Under the pieces are notes generated by a model, which saw only the letters and a list, made by a program, of their open reading frames with translations, was not told where the DNA came from and did no database searches. The position numbers and the translations under genes were made by a program. Shown here in pieces: positions 32,643 to 40,914 of a stretch of DNA of 64,000 bases (position 1 is its first letter; the number at the start of each line of letters is the position of its first letter). Origin of the DNA: Candidatus Methylomirabilota bacterium (GTDB taxonomy: Bacteria > Methylomirabilota > Methylomirabilia > Methylomirabilales > Methylomirabilaceae); the NCBI GenBank assembly GCA_003104975.1, contig PQAM01000015.1:97367-161366 (forward strand), given 5' to 3'.

Positions 32643-32697
32643 CGTAGGGGCAGGGCTTGCCCTGCCCGCATGGGGCGCAGCAAGCAGCACCCCTACG
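32643..32697. repeat. dispersed inverted repeat, CAGGGCTTGCCCTG family, copy 3
   Basis: CGTAGGGG at the left and CCCCTACG at the right enclose CAGGGCTTGCCCTGCCCG. The palindromes are near perfect. It lies in the flgB leader, downstream of the sigma-54 site at 32738-32752, and would be transcribed as a stable stem-loop. Confidence 0.85.
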
Positions 32698-32737
32698 GTG
32701 GCTATGATCGCCGCTCACTGGCGCAGAACACGTAGCA

Positions 32738-32752
32738 GCAAAGGATGTGCCA
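32738..32752 (-). promoter_or_regulatory. sigma-54 promoter upstream of flgB
   Basis: Minus-strand sequence TGGCACATCCTTTGC fits TGGCAC-N5-TTGC with GG and GC 10 bases apart. It lies 130 bases before the flgB ATG, just beyond the end of the NtrC-type activator gene. It probably drives flgB-flgC-fliE-fliF and the genes after them. Confidence 0.85.
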
Positions 32753-32770
32753 CACTGAACACGAGGTTTT

Positions 32771-34156
32771 TCAGCGGGTTCCGCGAACCGGACCCGAAGA
32801 GGCGGCAACTTCACGATCCGCCATGGGCAAAATTTTCCCGGCCTCACGATAGTCCCTCAGTTTGTTTCGAATGGTTCGGACGCTGACACCGAGAATCTCC
32901 GCCGCCTTCATCCGATTGCCGCCAACCTTCGCCAGGGTGTCCAGGATCAGTTGCTTTTCCATGGCCCGGAACGAGCCGCCGGTCGCCTCCTGAATCTGAT
33001 CGTTGGTTGCCGGTTCAATCAGCGTTTCCAGAATCAGATCCGACGGCTCAAGGCGGGCGCAATCGCACAGCAGGATCGACCGATGGATACAACTCTCCAA
33101 CTCCCGGACGTTTCCTGGCCACGACCACTCCTCCAGTCGCTTGATGGCCGCCGGCGAGATCTCCTGCACCGGGCTGCCCGCCCCCCCGGCGTACCGCATG
33201 ACGAAATGTCGCGCCAGCAGCGAGATGTCCCCCTTTCGCTCACGCAGCGGAGGCAGCAAGATCGGAACGACCGCCAGGCGGTAGTACAGATCTGGGCGAA
33301 AACGTCCACAACGGATCTCTTCTTTCAGATCCCGATTCGTGGTCGCCACAACGCGAATGTCGATCTCGACCGGCCGCGACCCGCCGACCCGATCGATCGT
33401 CCGCTCCTGCAGGGCCCGTAGCAGCTTGGCTTGCAACACCGCCGGCATCTCACTGATCTCGTCCAGCAGCAGGGTGCCGCCGTCTGCCGCCTCAAACTTC
33501 CCGACGCGACGGGTGACGGCCCCCGTGAAGGCGCCTCGCTCATAGCCGAACAGCTCGCTTTCCAGTAATGACTCCGGAATCGCCGCGCAGTTGACCGCCA
33601 CGAAGGGTCCCTGGCGCCTTTTGCTCCACAGGTGCGCCTGACGGGCAAACAGCTCCTTCCCCGTCCCGCTCTCGCCCTGAATGAGGATAGAGGCCGCGTC
33701 GTCCGCCACCCGTCTGATGGTCCCAAGCAGATTGAGGATCTTAGGGTTGCGACTGACGATGGCAGAGGTTGATTCGTCGGTCGGATGAGGCTCCTCCGAC
33801 GTCAGGGCCCGCTCCAGAATCTCTTCGACCCGCTTCACCGAAAACGGCTTCATCAGGAAGTCGTAGGCTCCCTCCTTCATGGCCTGCACCGCCGTCTCCA
33901 CCGACCCGTATGCCGTAATCAGGACCACACGCGGCGGACACCCTGCCATCCTGATCTGCTTCAGGAATTCAAGTCCATCCATCCTGGGCATTCGGACGTC
34001 CGCAAACACCAGGGAGGCGGGGGATCGCCTGAACTGGAGCAGTCCATCCTCACCATCGCAGGCCACAATACTTTCACACCCCTTTCGCCGGATCGTCTCC
34101 GACAGGGCCGTTCGTATCAGCGGCTCATCATCCACCACCAGCACACGAGGCTTCAT
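32771..34156 (-). CDS. NtrC-family sigma-54 response regulator, FlrC/FleR-like
   Basis: 461 residues from the ATG at 34156. Receiver domain 1-120 has the phospho-acceptor in FADVRMPRMDG and the lysine in LMKPF. The AAA+ domain at about 140-370 has Walker A GESGTGKELFARQAH, the intact sigma-54-contact loop GAFTGA and LLLDEISEMP. The C-terminal Fis-type HTH reads KVGGNRMKAAEILGVSVRTIRNKLRDY. The gene directly follows the kinase gene and lies next to the flgB sigma-54 promoter. Its likely targets are the sigma-54 sites here, as for FlrC or FleR. Confidence 0.92.
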   Translation of the reverse strand: MKPRVLVVDDEPLIRTALSETIRRKGCESIVACDGEDGLLQFRRSPASLVFADVRMPRMDGLEFLKQIRMAGCPPRVVLITAYGSVETAVQAMKEGAYDFLMKPFSVKRVEEILERALTSEEPHPTDESTSAIVSRNPKILNLLGTIRRVADDAASILIQGESGTGKELFARQAHLWSKRRQGPFVAVNCAAIPESLLESELFGYERGAFTGAVTRRVGKFEAADGGTLLLDEISEMPAVLQAKLLRALQERTIDRVGGSRPVEIDIRVVATTNRDLKEEIRCGRFRPDLYYRLAVVPILLPPLRERKGDISLLARHFVMRYAGGAGSPVQEISPAAIKRLEEWSWPGNVRELESCIHRSILLCDCARLEPSDLILETLIEPATNDQIQEATGGSFRAMEKQLILDTLAKVGGNRMKAAEILGVSVRTIRNKLRDYREAGKILPMADREVAASSGPVRGTR

Positions 34157-34157
34157 A

Positions 34158-35507
34158 TCAGACTTCTCCTTCACCAGACGCCGCGTCCCGACCTCGACGT
34201 GTGAACAGGAGCGTGAAGGTCGTCCCCTGACCGACCCGACTTGTCAGACTCACCCTGGCGCCATGCCGCTCTAGGATCCGTTCGACGATCGCCAGGCCGA
34301 GCCCCGCGCCCTTCGGCTTTGTCGTAAAGAACGGCAGAAATATCTTTTCGAGATCGGCTTCAGCAATGCCGCACCCGGTATCCGATACCTGGACCTGCAC
34401 GAACTCCCCTCCGCTCATACCGCCCGGCTCCGGACACCCCCCCGCCGATCGGCCGTCCGCGGCGTCTGAGGCCCACCGTGGCGCACGCAGCCGGTTCGCG
34501 CCGTCGCCGGTGCCGATCGTCAGCCGCCCCCCCGTCGGCATTGCCTGTACGGCGTTGAGGATGAGATTGAGAAACACCTGTTTTACCAGCTCCCGATCCC
34601 CGTCAATCTCAAGTGTCCCGGGATCATACCGTCTGATCAGGTCGATCTGTTGCCCCTTGAATGCATACCACGCGGTGCCGAGCGCCTCCTCAATGACCTG
34701 ATGTAGATCGAGCGATCTCAGGCAGGGCCTGACCGGTCTGGTAAAGGCCAGCAGATTGATCAGAATCGTATTGACGGAGGCCACGCCTGCCTGAATGCCT
34801 TGCGCCAGACGGGTGCGGCGCGCGTCGGGTCCCGCCTCCTCGGCGAGGAGTGTGGCCAACAGTTCGATCGATGTCAGCGGATTCCTGATCCCGTGAGCAA
34901 TGGTGACCGCCATCTGCTCCAGTCCCGCCTGCGCGGTCGATCGCCGTCGTCGCTCTTCGACCCATTTCCGCTGCGAGATATCGTCAAAGATCAGAATGAT
35001 CTCCAGGACCCTTCCGCCTTCATCGTAGATCGGCGACGCACCGATTTCAGCCTCCAAGACATATCCGTCTTTCCTGCCGATTCGCCCCTCCCGGGCCTCC
35101 TCGCGCCCATCGTCGGTCACACCGTGAAGGAGGGTCGCCGCCTCCGCACCCAGCAGGCGATCGACCTGCACCCCCACCACCTCAGCGCTCAGGAAGCCGG
35201 TCAGTCGCTCCGCCCCACCGCTCCAGAGCGTGATGCGTCCGGCGGCATCGACAACCACGATTCCCTTTTCAATACTCCTGAGGAGGTTGGACAGGTAGTG
35301 ACGAATGCGCGCGTTGTCCTGCAGGCTTTGGGTCAGCTTGAGATTCGTATCGTGCAGTGCAACGTCAAGCGTCGCCACCTGTTCCCGAAGCGTGGCGTAG
35401 GTGCGCTCCAGCCGCTCGGCCGCCCCGGCAAATCCTTGAAAGGCCCCATGAATCATGGCCGAGAGCGCATCGGTGGAGGGGTGTGAATCGACGGAAAGGT
35501 CGGTCAC
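34158..35507 (-). CDS. PAS-domain histidine kinase, FlrB/FleS-like
   Basis: About 449 residues from GTG 35507; the frame is open to 35600, within the end of cheY. A coiled-coil N-terminus (FQGFAGAAERLERTYATLREQV) is followed by a PAS domain (LRSIEKGIVVVDAAGRITLWSGGAERLTGF), then HisKA with the H-box IAHGIRNPLTSIELL, and HATPase_c with NLILNAVQAM, DTGCGIAEADLEKIFLPFFTTKPKGAGLGLAI. No membrane segment is predicted, so it senses in the cytoplasm. It lies 1 base upstream of its probable partner regulator, as flrB and flrC do. Confidence 0.9.
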   Translation of the reverse strand: MTDLSVDSHPSTDALSAMIHGAFQGFAGAAERLERTYATLREQVATLDVALHDTNLKLTQSLQDNARIRHYLSNLLRSIEKGIVVVDAAGRITLWSGGAERLTGFLSAEVVGVQVDRLLGAEAATLLHGVTDDGREEAREGRIGRKDGYVLEAEIGASPIYDEGGRVLEIILIFDDISQRKWVEERRRRSTAQAGLEQMAVTIAHGIRNPLTSIELLATLLAEEAGPDARRTRLAQGIQAGVASVNTILINLLAFTRPVRPCLRSLDLHQVIEEALGTAWYAFKGQQIDLIRRYDPGTLEIDGDRELVKQVFLNLILNAVQAMPTGGRLTIGTGDGANRLRAPRWASDAADGRSAGGCPEPGGMSGGEFVQVQVSDTGCGIAEADLEKIFLPFFTTKPKGAGLGLAIVERILERHGARVSLTSRVGQGTTFTLLFTRRGRDAASGEGEV

Positions 35508-35547
35508 GGATGCATCCTGTGTACCGGCGACACCATGAGGGTCTCCT

Positions 35548-35916
35548 TCACGCGGCAGCCAGGATCTCGTCAAGCTTCTTCTTAAGCGTCTCGGCATCAA
35601 ACGGTTTGACGATATAATTGGTTACCCCCGCTGCCAGTGCGGTCATGATATCTTCTCGCTCCGCCACGGTCGTGATCATCAGAACCGGCAAATATTTGAA
35701 CTGATCGTTCGAACGAACAGCCTTGACGAACTCGATGCCGTTCATCTCCGGCATGTTCCAGTCGGTGATGATCAGGCCGACTGAGCCGCCAGCCAGACAG
35801 GCCAGGCCCTCCGCCCCGTTTCCAGCCTCGACCGCGTCGTCGTGTCCGGCGAACTTGAGGTTGTTCCGGATGATCCGTCGCATCGTTGCCGAGTCGTCCA
35901 CAATCAATACTCTCAT
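35548..35916 (-). CDS. cheY: CheY-like single-domain response regulator
   Basis: 122 residues: acidic pair VDDSATMRRI, phospho-acceptor in IITDWNMPEMNG, Thr in MITTVAERE and Lys in VKPFDAETLKKKLDEIL. That is the CheY pattern, with the KPF and C-terminal helix of chemotaxis CheY proteins. It may bind the EIDSLL peptide of FliM. Its position ahead of the kinase and activator genes suggests it shares their promoter. No cheA or cheW lies in the window. Confidence 0.88.
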   Translation of the reverse strand: MRVLIVDDSATMRRIIRNNLKFAGHDDAVEAGNGAEGLACLAGGSVGLIITDWNMPEMNGIEFVKAVRSNDQFKYLPVLMITTVAEREDIMTALAAGVTNYIVKPFDAETLKKKLDEILAAA

Positions 35917-35996
35917 CGCCTGATTTCCTCCCTACTAACCGGCTGTCAGTCTGTGGCAAAAACCTGATCGCACTCCGGCACCCGGCACACAGTCAA

Positions 35997-36011
35997 GCAA
36001 ATCGGATGCCA
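35997..36011 (-). promoter_or_regulatory. sigma-54-type promoter upstream of cheY-kinase-activator genes
   Basis: Minus-strand TGGCATCCGATTTGC keeps the essential GG and GC dinucleotides at the correct 10-base spacing, with one change from TGGCAC. It is preceded by TT, giving TTTGGCAT. It lies 81 bases upstream of the cheY ATG. It would make the regulatory genes themselves sigma-54-dependent. Confidence 0.65.
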
Positions 36012-36256
36012 AACGTAAAATCGTCGAAAACACTAAGATCGGGCCTTGATCGGCCTTCGAGAGCGGGTGTTATCGCGTCGCGACAGGGGCGGGTCGCACG
36101 GCATGAGGCGGCTCGGCGATCAGGATTTGGCCACAGAAAATGCCGTATGGCGGGAACTCATCGAAACTAGAGTCCGCGATAGACGCGGCGTTGGTTGGAC
36201 ATAAATTGGACTTCGGTGGAAAGAAGCTTACCGCTTCAGATCGACCGTCCGCCGGG
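36012..36256. other. intergenic stretch between divergent cheY and motA units
   Basis: No gene is visible. The region is the shared upstream zone of the cheY-kinase-activator unit (minus strand) and motAB (plus strand). Beyond the sigma-54 site at 35997 and the sigma-28-like site at 36257 I recognised no repeat or terminator. An open frame starting at 36140 in the motA frame is explained by the motA extension and has no good ribosome site. Confidence 0.4.
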
Positions 36257-36284
36257 TTAAGTTCCGCTGAGGACCTGCCGATGA
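36257..36284 (+). promoter_or_regulatory. sigma-28-like promoter of motAB
   Basis: TTAAGTTC at 36257 and GCCGATGA at 36277 resemble the FliA -35 and -10 boxes, with 20 bases between their first positions. The -10 overlaps an alternative motA ATG at 36281, so a transcript from here would start beyond that ATG and use GTG 36338 with its AAGGAG site. Confidence 0.5.
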
Positions 36285-36337
36285 TTGAAAAGGGTGAGAC
36301 ACAGGCCTCCACACTGACTATACTCGAAAGGAGCCGC

Positions 36338-37204
36338 GTGCTAGCACTTGTCGGGGTCGTCGTCGTCTTTGGAGCGGTCATCGGTGGTTTTGCGATGGAG
36401 GGGGGACCGATCCCGGTGCTGATCCAGCCGGTAGAATTATTGATCATCGGCGGCGCCTCGATCGGCGGTCTGCTTATCGCTGTTCCACTGAAGGTCCTCA
36501 AGATCCTGATCAACCGGGTGATGGGGACGCTCGGATCAGGATTGGATAAACAGGCGTACCTGGAAGCCCTTCAGGTCCTGTACGATCTCTTCACGAAGGC
36601 CAAGCGGGAAGGATTCACCGCCGTCGATTCGGATCTGACAAATCCCGAGAAGAGCCCGATCTTCTCGAAGTATCAAGGATTCGTCAAGAACCGCCACGCC
36701 ATGACCTTTCTCTGTGACTCGCTGCGTCTGGTCGTCGACGGAGCGGTTGATGCCGACGAACTGGAGGCCATCATGGACACCGAGCTTGAAACCCATCATG
36801 AAGAGGGCGGTCAATCCCCCTCGATCCTGGCCAAGGTCGGCGACAGCCTGCCGGGCCTTGGCATTGTCGCAGCCGTTCTCGGAATCGTTATTACGATGCA
36901 GGCGATCGACGGACCACCGGAGGAGATCGGCCATAAGGTCGCCGTGGCGCTGGTCGGAACGTTCCTCGGCATCCTCCTGTCGTACGGGGTCGTTCAGCCG
37001 TTGTCCCAGAACCTGGAGCACCAGGCCCAGTGCGAGGGCAAGTACCTGGCTTGCATCAAGACCTGTCTGGTCGCATTTGCGCGCGGCGCGCCGCCGATCG
37101 TGGCGGTCGAGTTCGGACGCCGCGTCATCTTCAGCTACGACCGGCCTTCGAACCAGGAGATGGAGTCGGCCTGTAAAGGGACGCCCCTCAAGGTGGCAGC
37201 ATGA
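36338..37204 (+). CDS. motA: flagellar stator protein MotA
   Basis: 288 residues from GTG 36338, which has AAGGAG just upstream. ATGs at 36281 and 36140 are in frame but are less well supported (36281 lies within a promoter-like -10). Four membrane segments: LALVGVVVVFGAVIGGFAM, VELLIIGGASIGGLLIAVP, and LPGLGIVAAVLGIVITM plus VAVALVGTFLGILLSYGVV near the end. The cytoplasmic loop between helices 2 and 3 is the torque-generating region. MotA with MotB conducts ions to drive the rotor. motB starts overlapping its stop. Confidence 0.95.
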   Translation: MLALVGVVVVFGAVIGGFAMEGGPIPVLIQPVELLIIGGASIGGLLIAVPLKVLKILINRVMGTLGSGLDKQAYLEALQVLYDLFTKAKREGFTAVDSDLTNPEKSPIFSKYQGFVKNRHAMTFLCDSLRLVVDGAVDADELEAIMDTELETHHEEGGQSPSILAKVGDSLPGLGIVAAVLGIVITMQAIDGPPEEIGHKVAVALVGTFLGILLSYGVVQPLSQNLEHQAQCEGKYLACIKTCLVAFARGAPPIVAVEFGRRVIFSYDRPSNQEMESACKGTPLKVAA

Positions 37205-38139
37205 GCGAGGCGGAAGAGAAGGAGAGCGGCGAGATCCGCAAGGTCATCAAGAAAGGCCGCGGCCACGGCGGCCACCACGGTGGGGCCTGGAAGGTGGCCT
37301 ATGCCGACTTCGTCACTGCCATGATGGCCCTGTTTATTGTGCTCTGGATTGTCGGTCAAAGCAAGTCGGTCAAGGAGGCGGTGGCGGGATACTTCAAGGA
37401 CCCATCCAATTTCCAGAAAGGCGGCTCGCCGGGCGGCCTGCAATCCAAGGGGAGTATGGGGATCCTTGCTGAAGGAGGCGACCCGATCGTGGTCGCTCGG
37501 CAGGCGAGTGATACCGCCCCCCATGAGGAGTCGGAACATACCAAAAAGTCGCGCGTAGATCAGGAACAGGATCGTACCCACCTCGAGGAGGCGGCAGAAC
37601 AGTTCAGGCAGGTCGTCCAGCGCATCCCGACACTCCAGGCGCTTCAGGAGCAGATTCAGATCGAAATCACCCGGGAGGGGCTTCGCGTTCAACTGATCGA
37701 AGGCAACCGGGACAGCTTTTTCGATGTCGGCTCATCCAGACTGAAGCCGGTCACCCGTCAACTGCTCGCCGTCATCGCACAGGAGGTCGCTAAGCTGCCC
37801 AACCAGGTGATTGTCGAGGGGCATACCGACGCCCGTCCCTACAGCGGCACTACCGGACGGGAGTACTCGAACTGGGAGCTCTCGACCGATCGGGCCAACA
37901 GCGCCAGACGCGCCATGGAGGAGGCGGGACTCCACCGGAACCAGGTCTCCCAGGTGATCGGCTATGCGGACCAACACCTGTTGAATCCGTCGGACCCGCT
38001 CGATACGTCTAATCGCCGGATCAGTATTCTGGTACGCTACCTGGCTGCGTCGGCCGAGACGGTGACCCCCTCAATCGGACCCAGGACAGGCTCGACGCAG
38101 TCGGCGATCAGCGGACAACCGACCGGAGGAAAGGGGTAG
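37201..38139 (+). CDS. motB: flagellar stator protein MotB
   Basis: 312 residues. A basic N-terminus (IRKVIKKGRGHGG) precedes one membrane helix WKVAYADFVTAMMALFIVLWI with the ion-binding Asp36. A plug/linker of about 100 residues follows, and the OmpA/MotB peptidoglycan-binding domain contains FFDVGSSRLKP, VEGHTDARPYS and LSTDRANSARRAMEEAGL. It anchors the stator to the wall. It ends 13 bases from the convergent NtrC-type gene. Confidence 0.95.
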   Translation: MSEAEEKESGEIRKVIKKGRGHGGHHGGAWKVAYADFVTAMMALFIVLWIVGQSKSVKEAVAGYFKDPSNFQKGGSPGGLQSKGSMGILAEGGDPIVVARQASDTAPHEESEHTKKSRVDQEQDRTHLEEAAEQFRQVVQRIPTLQALQEQIQIEITREGLRVQLIEGNRDSFFDVGSSRLKPVTRQLLAVIAQEVAKLPNQVIVEGHTDARPYSGTTGREYSNWELSTDRANSARRAMEEAGLHRNQVSQVIGYADQHLLNPSDPLDTSNRRISILVRYLAASAETVTPSIGPRTGSTQSAISGQPTGGKG

Positions 38140-38152
38140 GAAGGCTGAGCGT

Positions 38153-39616
38153 TCAGTCGGCATCAGGCGTCACGGCGGCCCTGCCAGCGTCGGCGCCGTG
38201 TTGAGGATTGTGCGCGAGCTTCGCCCTGAGCGTCTGCCGTGAGATCCCCAGGACCTTGGCCGCCTCGGTCTTATTCCCACCGACCTCCCTCACAATCCGA
38301 TCGATGTAGGCCCGCTCTACCTCGGCCAGGCTGTGCAGCGCGCCCCCCTTGACGTGTCCAACCACTCGGTCTTCAGCGCGGTCGCAGGGTTCGGGCAGCA
38401 GCGATACCACGGATGCGTCGATAACCGACGCCGGTCGGCCGTCCCCGGCCCCGACGATCTCCGGCGGCAGATGAGTCGGCTGGATCAACTCCTCCGTCTC
38501 CATCATCACCAGGTAATCGATCACATTCCTGAGGTGTCGGACATTGCCCGGCCAATCGTACCGCTCGAAGCGCGCTTCGACCTCCGGTGTGAATCCGCGG
38601 ATCTTCTTTCCAAAGGCAGCATTGCTCGATTGGAGGAGAAATGTTGCTAATGACACGATGTCCGCCCGCCGGTCGCGCAGAGGAGGAATGGCAATCTGAA
38701 TGGCGTTCAGTCGGTAGAGGAGATCCTCGCGAAACCTCCCCTTGGCCACCAGTTCTTTCAGATCTCGATTACTGGCCGCGACCACTCGGACATCGACATG
38801 CAGATCATGCACTCCGCCGACCCGACGGAATTTCCACTCCTCGAGAAAGCGCAGGAACTTCGCCTGCAGCCCCAACGCCATTTCGCCGATCTCATCCAGG
38901 AAGAGGGTCCCGTGGTGGCTGACCTCCGCCAGTCCCCGCTTGGCGCCCTTTGCGTCGGTAAAGGCGCCCCGCTCGTGCCCAAACAGTTCGCTCTCGAACA
39001 GGTTTTCTGCAATGGCGGCGCAGTTGACATCGACAAAGGGATGCTCGCGTCGCGTCGATTCATAGTGTAGGGCCTTGGCCACCAGCTCCTTTCCGGTCCC
39101 GGTCTCGCCGCTGAGCAAGACGATGCGGGTCGCGCTGGCGGCGACCCGCTTCACCACCTGCCAGAGGGATCTCGCCGCCTCGGATTGCCTGACAAATACC
39201 CCGCCCCGATAGGCCCCTTCATCGATCTCGTGCAGACGCTCCACCTCCTGGCGGGTCCGGACCTCCTCCAGCACGCGGCGCAGGATCAACCTCAGTTCGT
39301 CCAGATCGAACGGTTTACAGATGTAATCGTAGGCGTGATGTTTCATCGCCTCCACGGCGCTCCTGACCTCACCGTAGGCGGTCATGATAATAATCGGTGG
39401 TCCGCCCGCCCGCCAGATCCGCTTTAAAAGCTGAATGCCGTTGACGTCCGGCAGGATGAGGTCGAGCAGGATCAGATCCGGAGAGAGTCGTTGGCAGATG
39501 CTGATCGTCCCGGCGCCATCCTCCGCCGTGAGCACGCTGTGCCCTTCCCGCTGCAGGGCATCGGTCAGCGTCAGCCTCAGATTCTTCTCATCATCCACTA
39601 CGAGTATCAGCGCCAT
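38153..39616 (-). CDS. second NtrC-family regulator, with GAFTDA loop
   Basis: About 487 residues from the ATG at 39616 (overlapping the kinase stop as TGATG). The receiver has the phospho-acceptor in ILLDLILPDVNG and KPF. The AAA+ domain has GETGTGKELVAKALH and HERGAFTDAKGAKRGLAEVS, so the sigma-54 contact loop reads GAFTDA rather than GAFTGA; FLDEIGEM, GRFREDLLYRLN and ERYDWPGNVRHLRN are present. The C-terminal Fis-type HTH reads VGGNKTEAAKVLGISRQTLRAKL. The loop variant occurs in a minority of activators and might alter partner choice. It pairs with the degenerate kinase upstream. Confidence 0.9.
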   Translation of the reverse strand: MALILVVDDEKNLRLTLTDALQREGHSVLTAEDGAGTISICQRLSPDLILLDLILPDVNGIQLLKRIWRAGGPPIIIMTAYGEVRSAVEAMKHHAYDYICKPFDLDELRLILRRVLEEVRTRQEVERLHEIDEGAYRGGVFVRQSEAARSLWQVVKRVAASATRIVLLSGETGTGKELVAKALHYESTRREHPFVDVNCAAIAENLFESELFGHERGAFTDAKGAKRGLAEVSHHGTLFLDEIGEMALGLQAKFLRFLEEWKFRRVGGVHDLHVDVRVVAASNRDLKELVAKGRFREDLLYRLNAIQIAIPPLRDRRADIVSLATFLLQSSNAAFGKKIRGFTPEVEARFERYDWPGNVRHLRNVIDYLVMMETEELIQPTHLPPEIVGAGDGRPASVIDASVVSLLPEPCDRAEDRVVGHVKGGALHSLAEVERAYIDRIVREVGGNKTEAAKVLGISRQTLRAKLAHNPQHGADAGRAAVTPDAD

Positions 39617-40671
39617 CAGGCTCGTCCTGAATGCCCGTCGACGGGGAGTCGCACGATAATGCTGCACCCCCGTCCCGAGCGAATGCGGAACGACATATCG
39701 CCCCCATGCGCAACAAAGGTCCGAAGCGCCGCAACCAACCCCAATCCGGCCTCCCGGAGTCGGGACGACTCAAACCGACCGGCAAGCTGCCGCTCGCGCT
39801 CCGGACCGGTCTGACAATCGGTATCGGTCACCTCCAAATCGACCATCTGCTCGTCGGGTCGGTGGCGAGTCCGAACCGCCATCACACCACCAGTCGGCAT
39901 GGCTGCCGCGGCGTTGGCAATCACGCGAGAGACCGCCAGCTCCATATGCGGCGCATTGATCCGGGTCTCCGGCTCCCCCGGATCAAATTCCCGCTCCAGG
40001 CGAATCCCCTGCCGCCGTAGCTGCGGCTCGGCGCGGGCAAGCGCCCGCTCCGCAACGGCGCTCAAAGATGCCGGAGCCACCATCCCCCGTCCAGGTGTTC
40101 CGAGCTCCGTCATACGTCTGAGGAACTGCTCCATACGCTGCCCCTCTTCGATGATGACCCGTAGACGACGCTGGACGGAGGGTGAGCGGGCGGACTCTTC
40201 CCGCAATAACTGGGCGCTGTTCAGGATCCCGGCCAGCGGATTTCTGACCTCATGGGCGAACCAGCTTGAGTGCTGGAACAGGACCTCGAACCCGCGTAGC
40301 ATCGTCTCCAGCCGGTGATGGCGTGCCCGCCCCAGGAGCGTCTCGATCGCCTCCTCGACAAAGGGAACGGTCAATAGATCAAACGCGCCGAGACGGATGG
40401 CGGCCAGCGCCGTCTCAAGGCTCGGTCCGCAGACGGCCGGCACAATCGGGATATCCGGACAGTCGGTGATCAGGCGGCGGAGCGAACCGAGTTCCGCGCT
40501 CTCCGCCTTCGTCAAGCAGAGAACTGCGAGGAGGTAGGGCGTATCCGGAAGGGTTGTCGTCATGTCGGCGAAGGCGACAATCCTGCCGACCTCCACCCCC
40601 TGGCACTCGAAGGCCGCAACCGCCATGTCTACCGTGGCTCGCTGCTCCCCCAACACGGCAACCCGATCCAT
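39616..40671 (-). CDS. receiver-like plus histidine kinase protein, degenerate
   Basis: About 351 residues from the ATG at 40671. Residues 1-118 have a receiver-like fold (IPIVPAVCGPSLETALAAIRLGAFDLLTVPF) but lack the phospho-acceptor Asp (the equivalent strand reads LLAVLCLT) and the KPF lysine (VPF). A HisKA-like domain keeps a histidine in SSWFAHEVRNPLAGILNSAQLL. The ATPase part has an N-box (RVIANAAAAMPTGG) and GLGL, but the DxGxG box is TDTDCQTG. It may be an impaired kinase or a phosphatase/scaffold for the activator that overlaps it. The frame is open to 40764; the start is not certain. Confidence 0.8.
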   Translation of the reverse strand: MDRVAVLGEQRATVDMAVAAFECQGVEVGRIVAFADMTTTLPDTPYLLAVLCLTKAESAELGSLRRLITDCPDIPIVPAVCGPSLETALAAIRLGAFDLLTVPFVEEAIETLLGRARHHRLETMLRGFEVLFQHSSWFAHEVRNPLAGILNSAQLLREESARSPSVQRRLRVIIEEGQRMEQFLRRMTELGTPGRGMVAPASLSAVAERALARAEPQLRRQGIRLEREFDPGEPETRINAPHMELAVSRVIANAAAAMPTGGVMAVRTRHRPDEQMVDLEVTDTDCQTGPERERQLAGRFESSRLREAGLGLVAALRTFVAHGGDMSFRIRSGRGCSIIVRLPVDGHSGRA

Positions 40672-40823
40672 AGGGACGCGCCACCCCCGCGCCTCCCCTC
40701 GCCTGCGTGGGAAGGCGATCACGACTCTGCCGATTATCCGAATATCGATGCAATACGACGCCACCGCACGGAAAACCGTAGCATCTTATGACGTGTTTTC
40801 GAGATCGTCAAGCACTAAGTAGT

Positions 40824-40854
40824 ATTTGCCAATCGAATTAACCAATATTTGCCA
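40824..40854. promoter_or_regulatory. paired ATTTGCCA direct repeats in an AT-rich gap
   Basis: ATTTGCCA occurs at 40824-40831 and 40847-40854, 23 bases apart, with ATCGAATTAACCAAT between. The region is clearly AT-richer than its surroundings and lies upstream of the degenerate kinase gene. Two equal half sites on about the same face of the helix resemble an operator; the binding protein is unknown. Confidence 0.35.
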
Positions 40855-40914
40855 TGTTCGTCTGGCGCCTTCGACGGCGAGAGGACATTGCGAAGGAGAG
40901 TCTGCGGAGGGCAA

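Noticed and set aside
36070..36513. 147-codon minus-strand frame opposite the motA start
   Set aside because: It is antisense to motA, with Pro/Thr/Ser-rich sequence and no ribosome site or family features.
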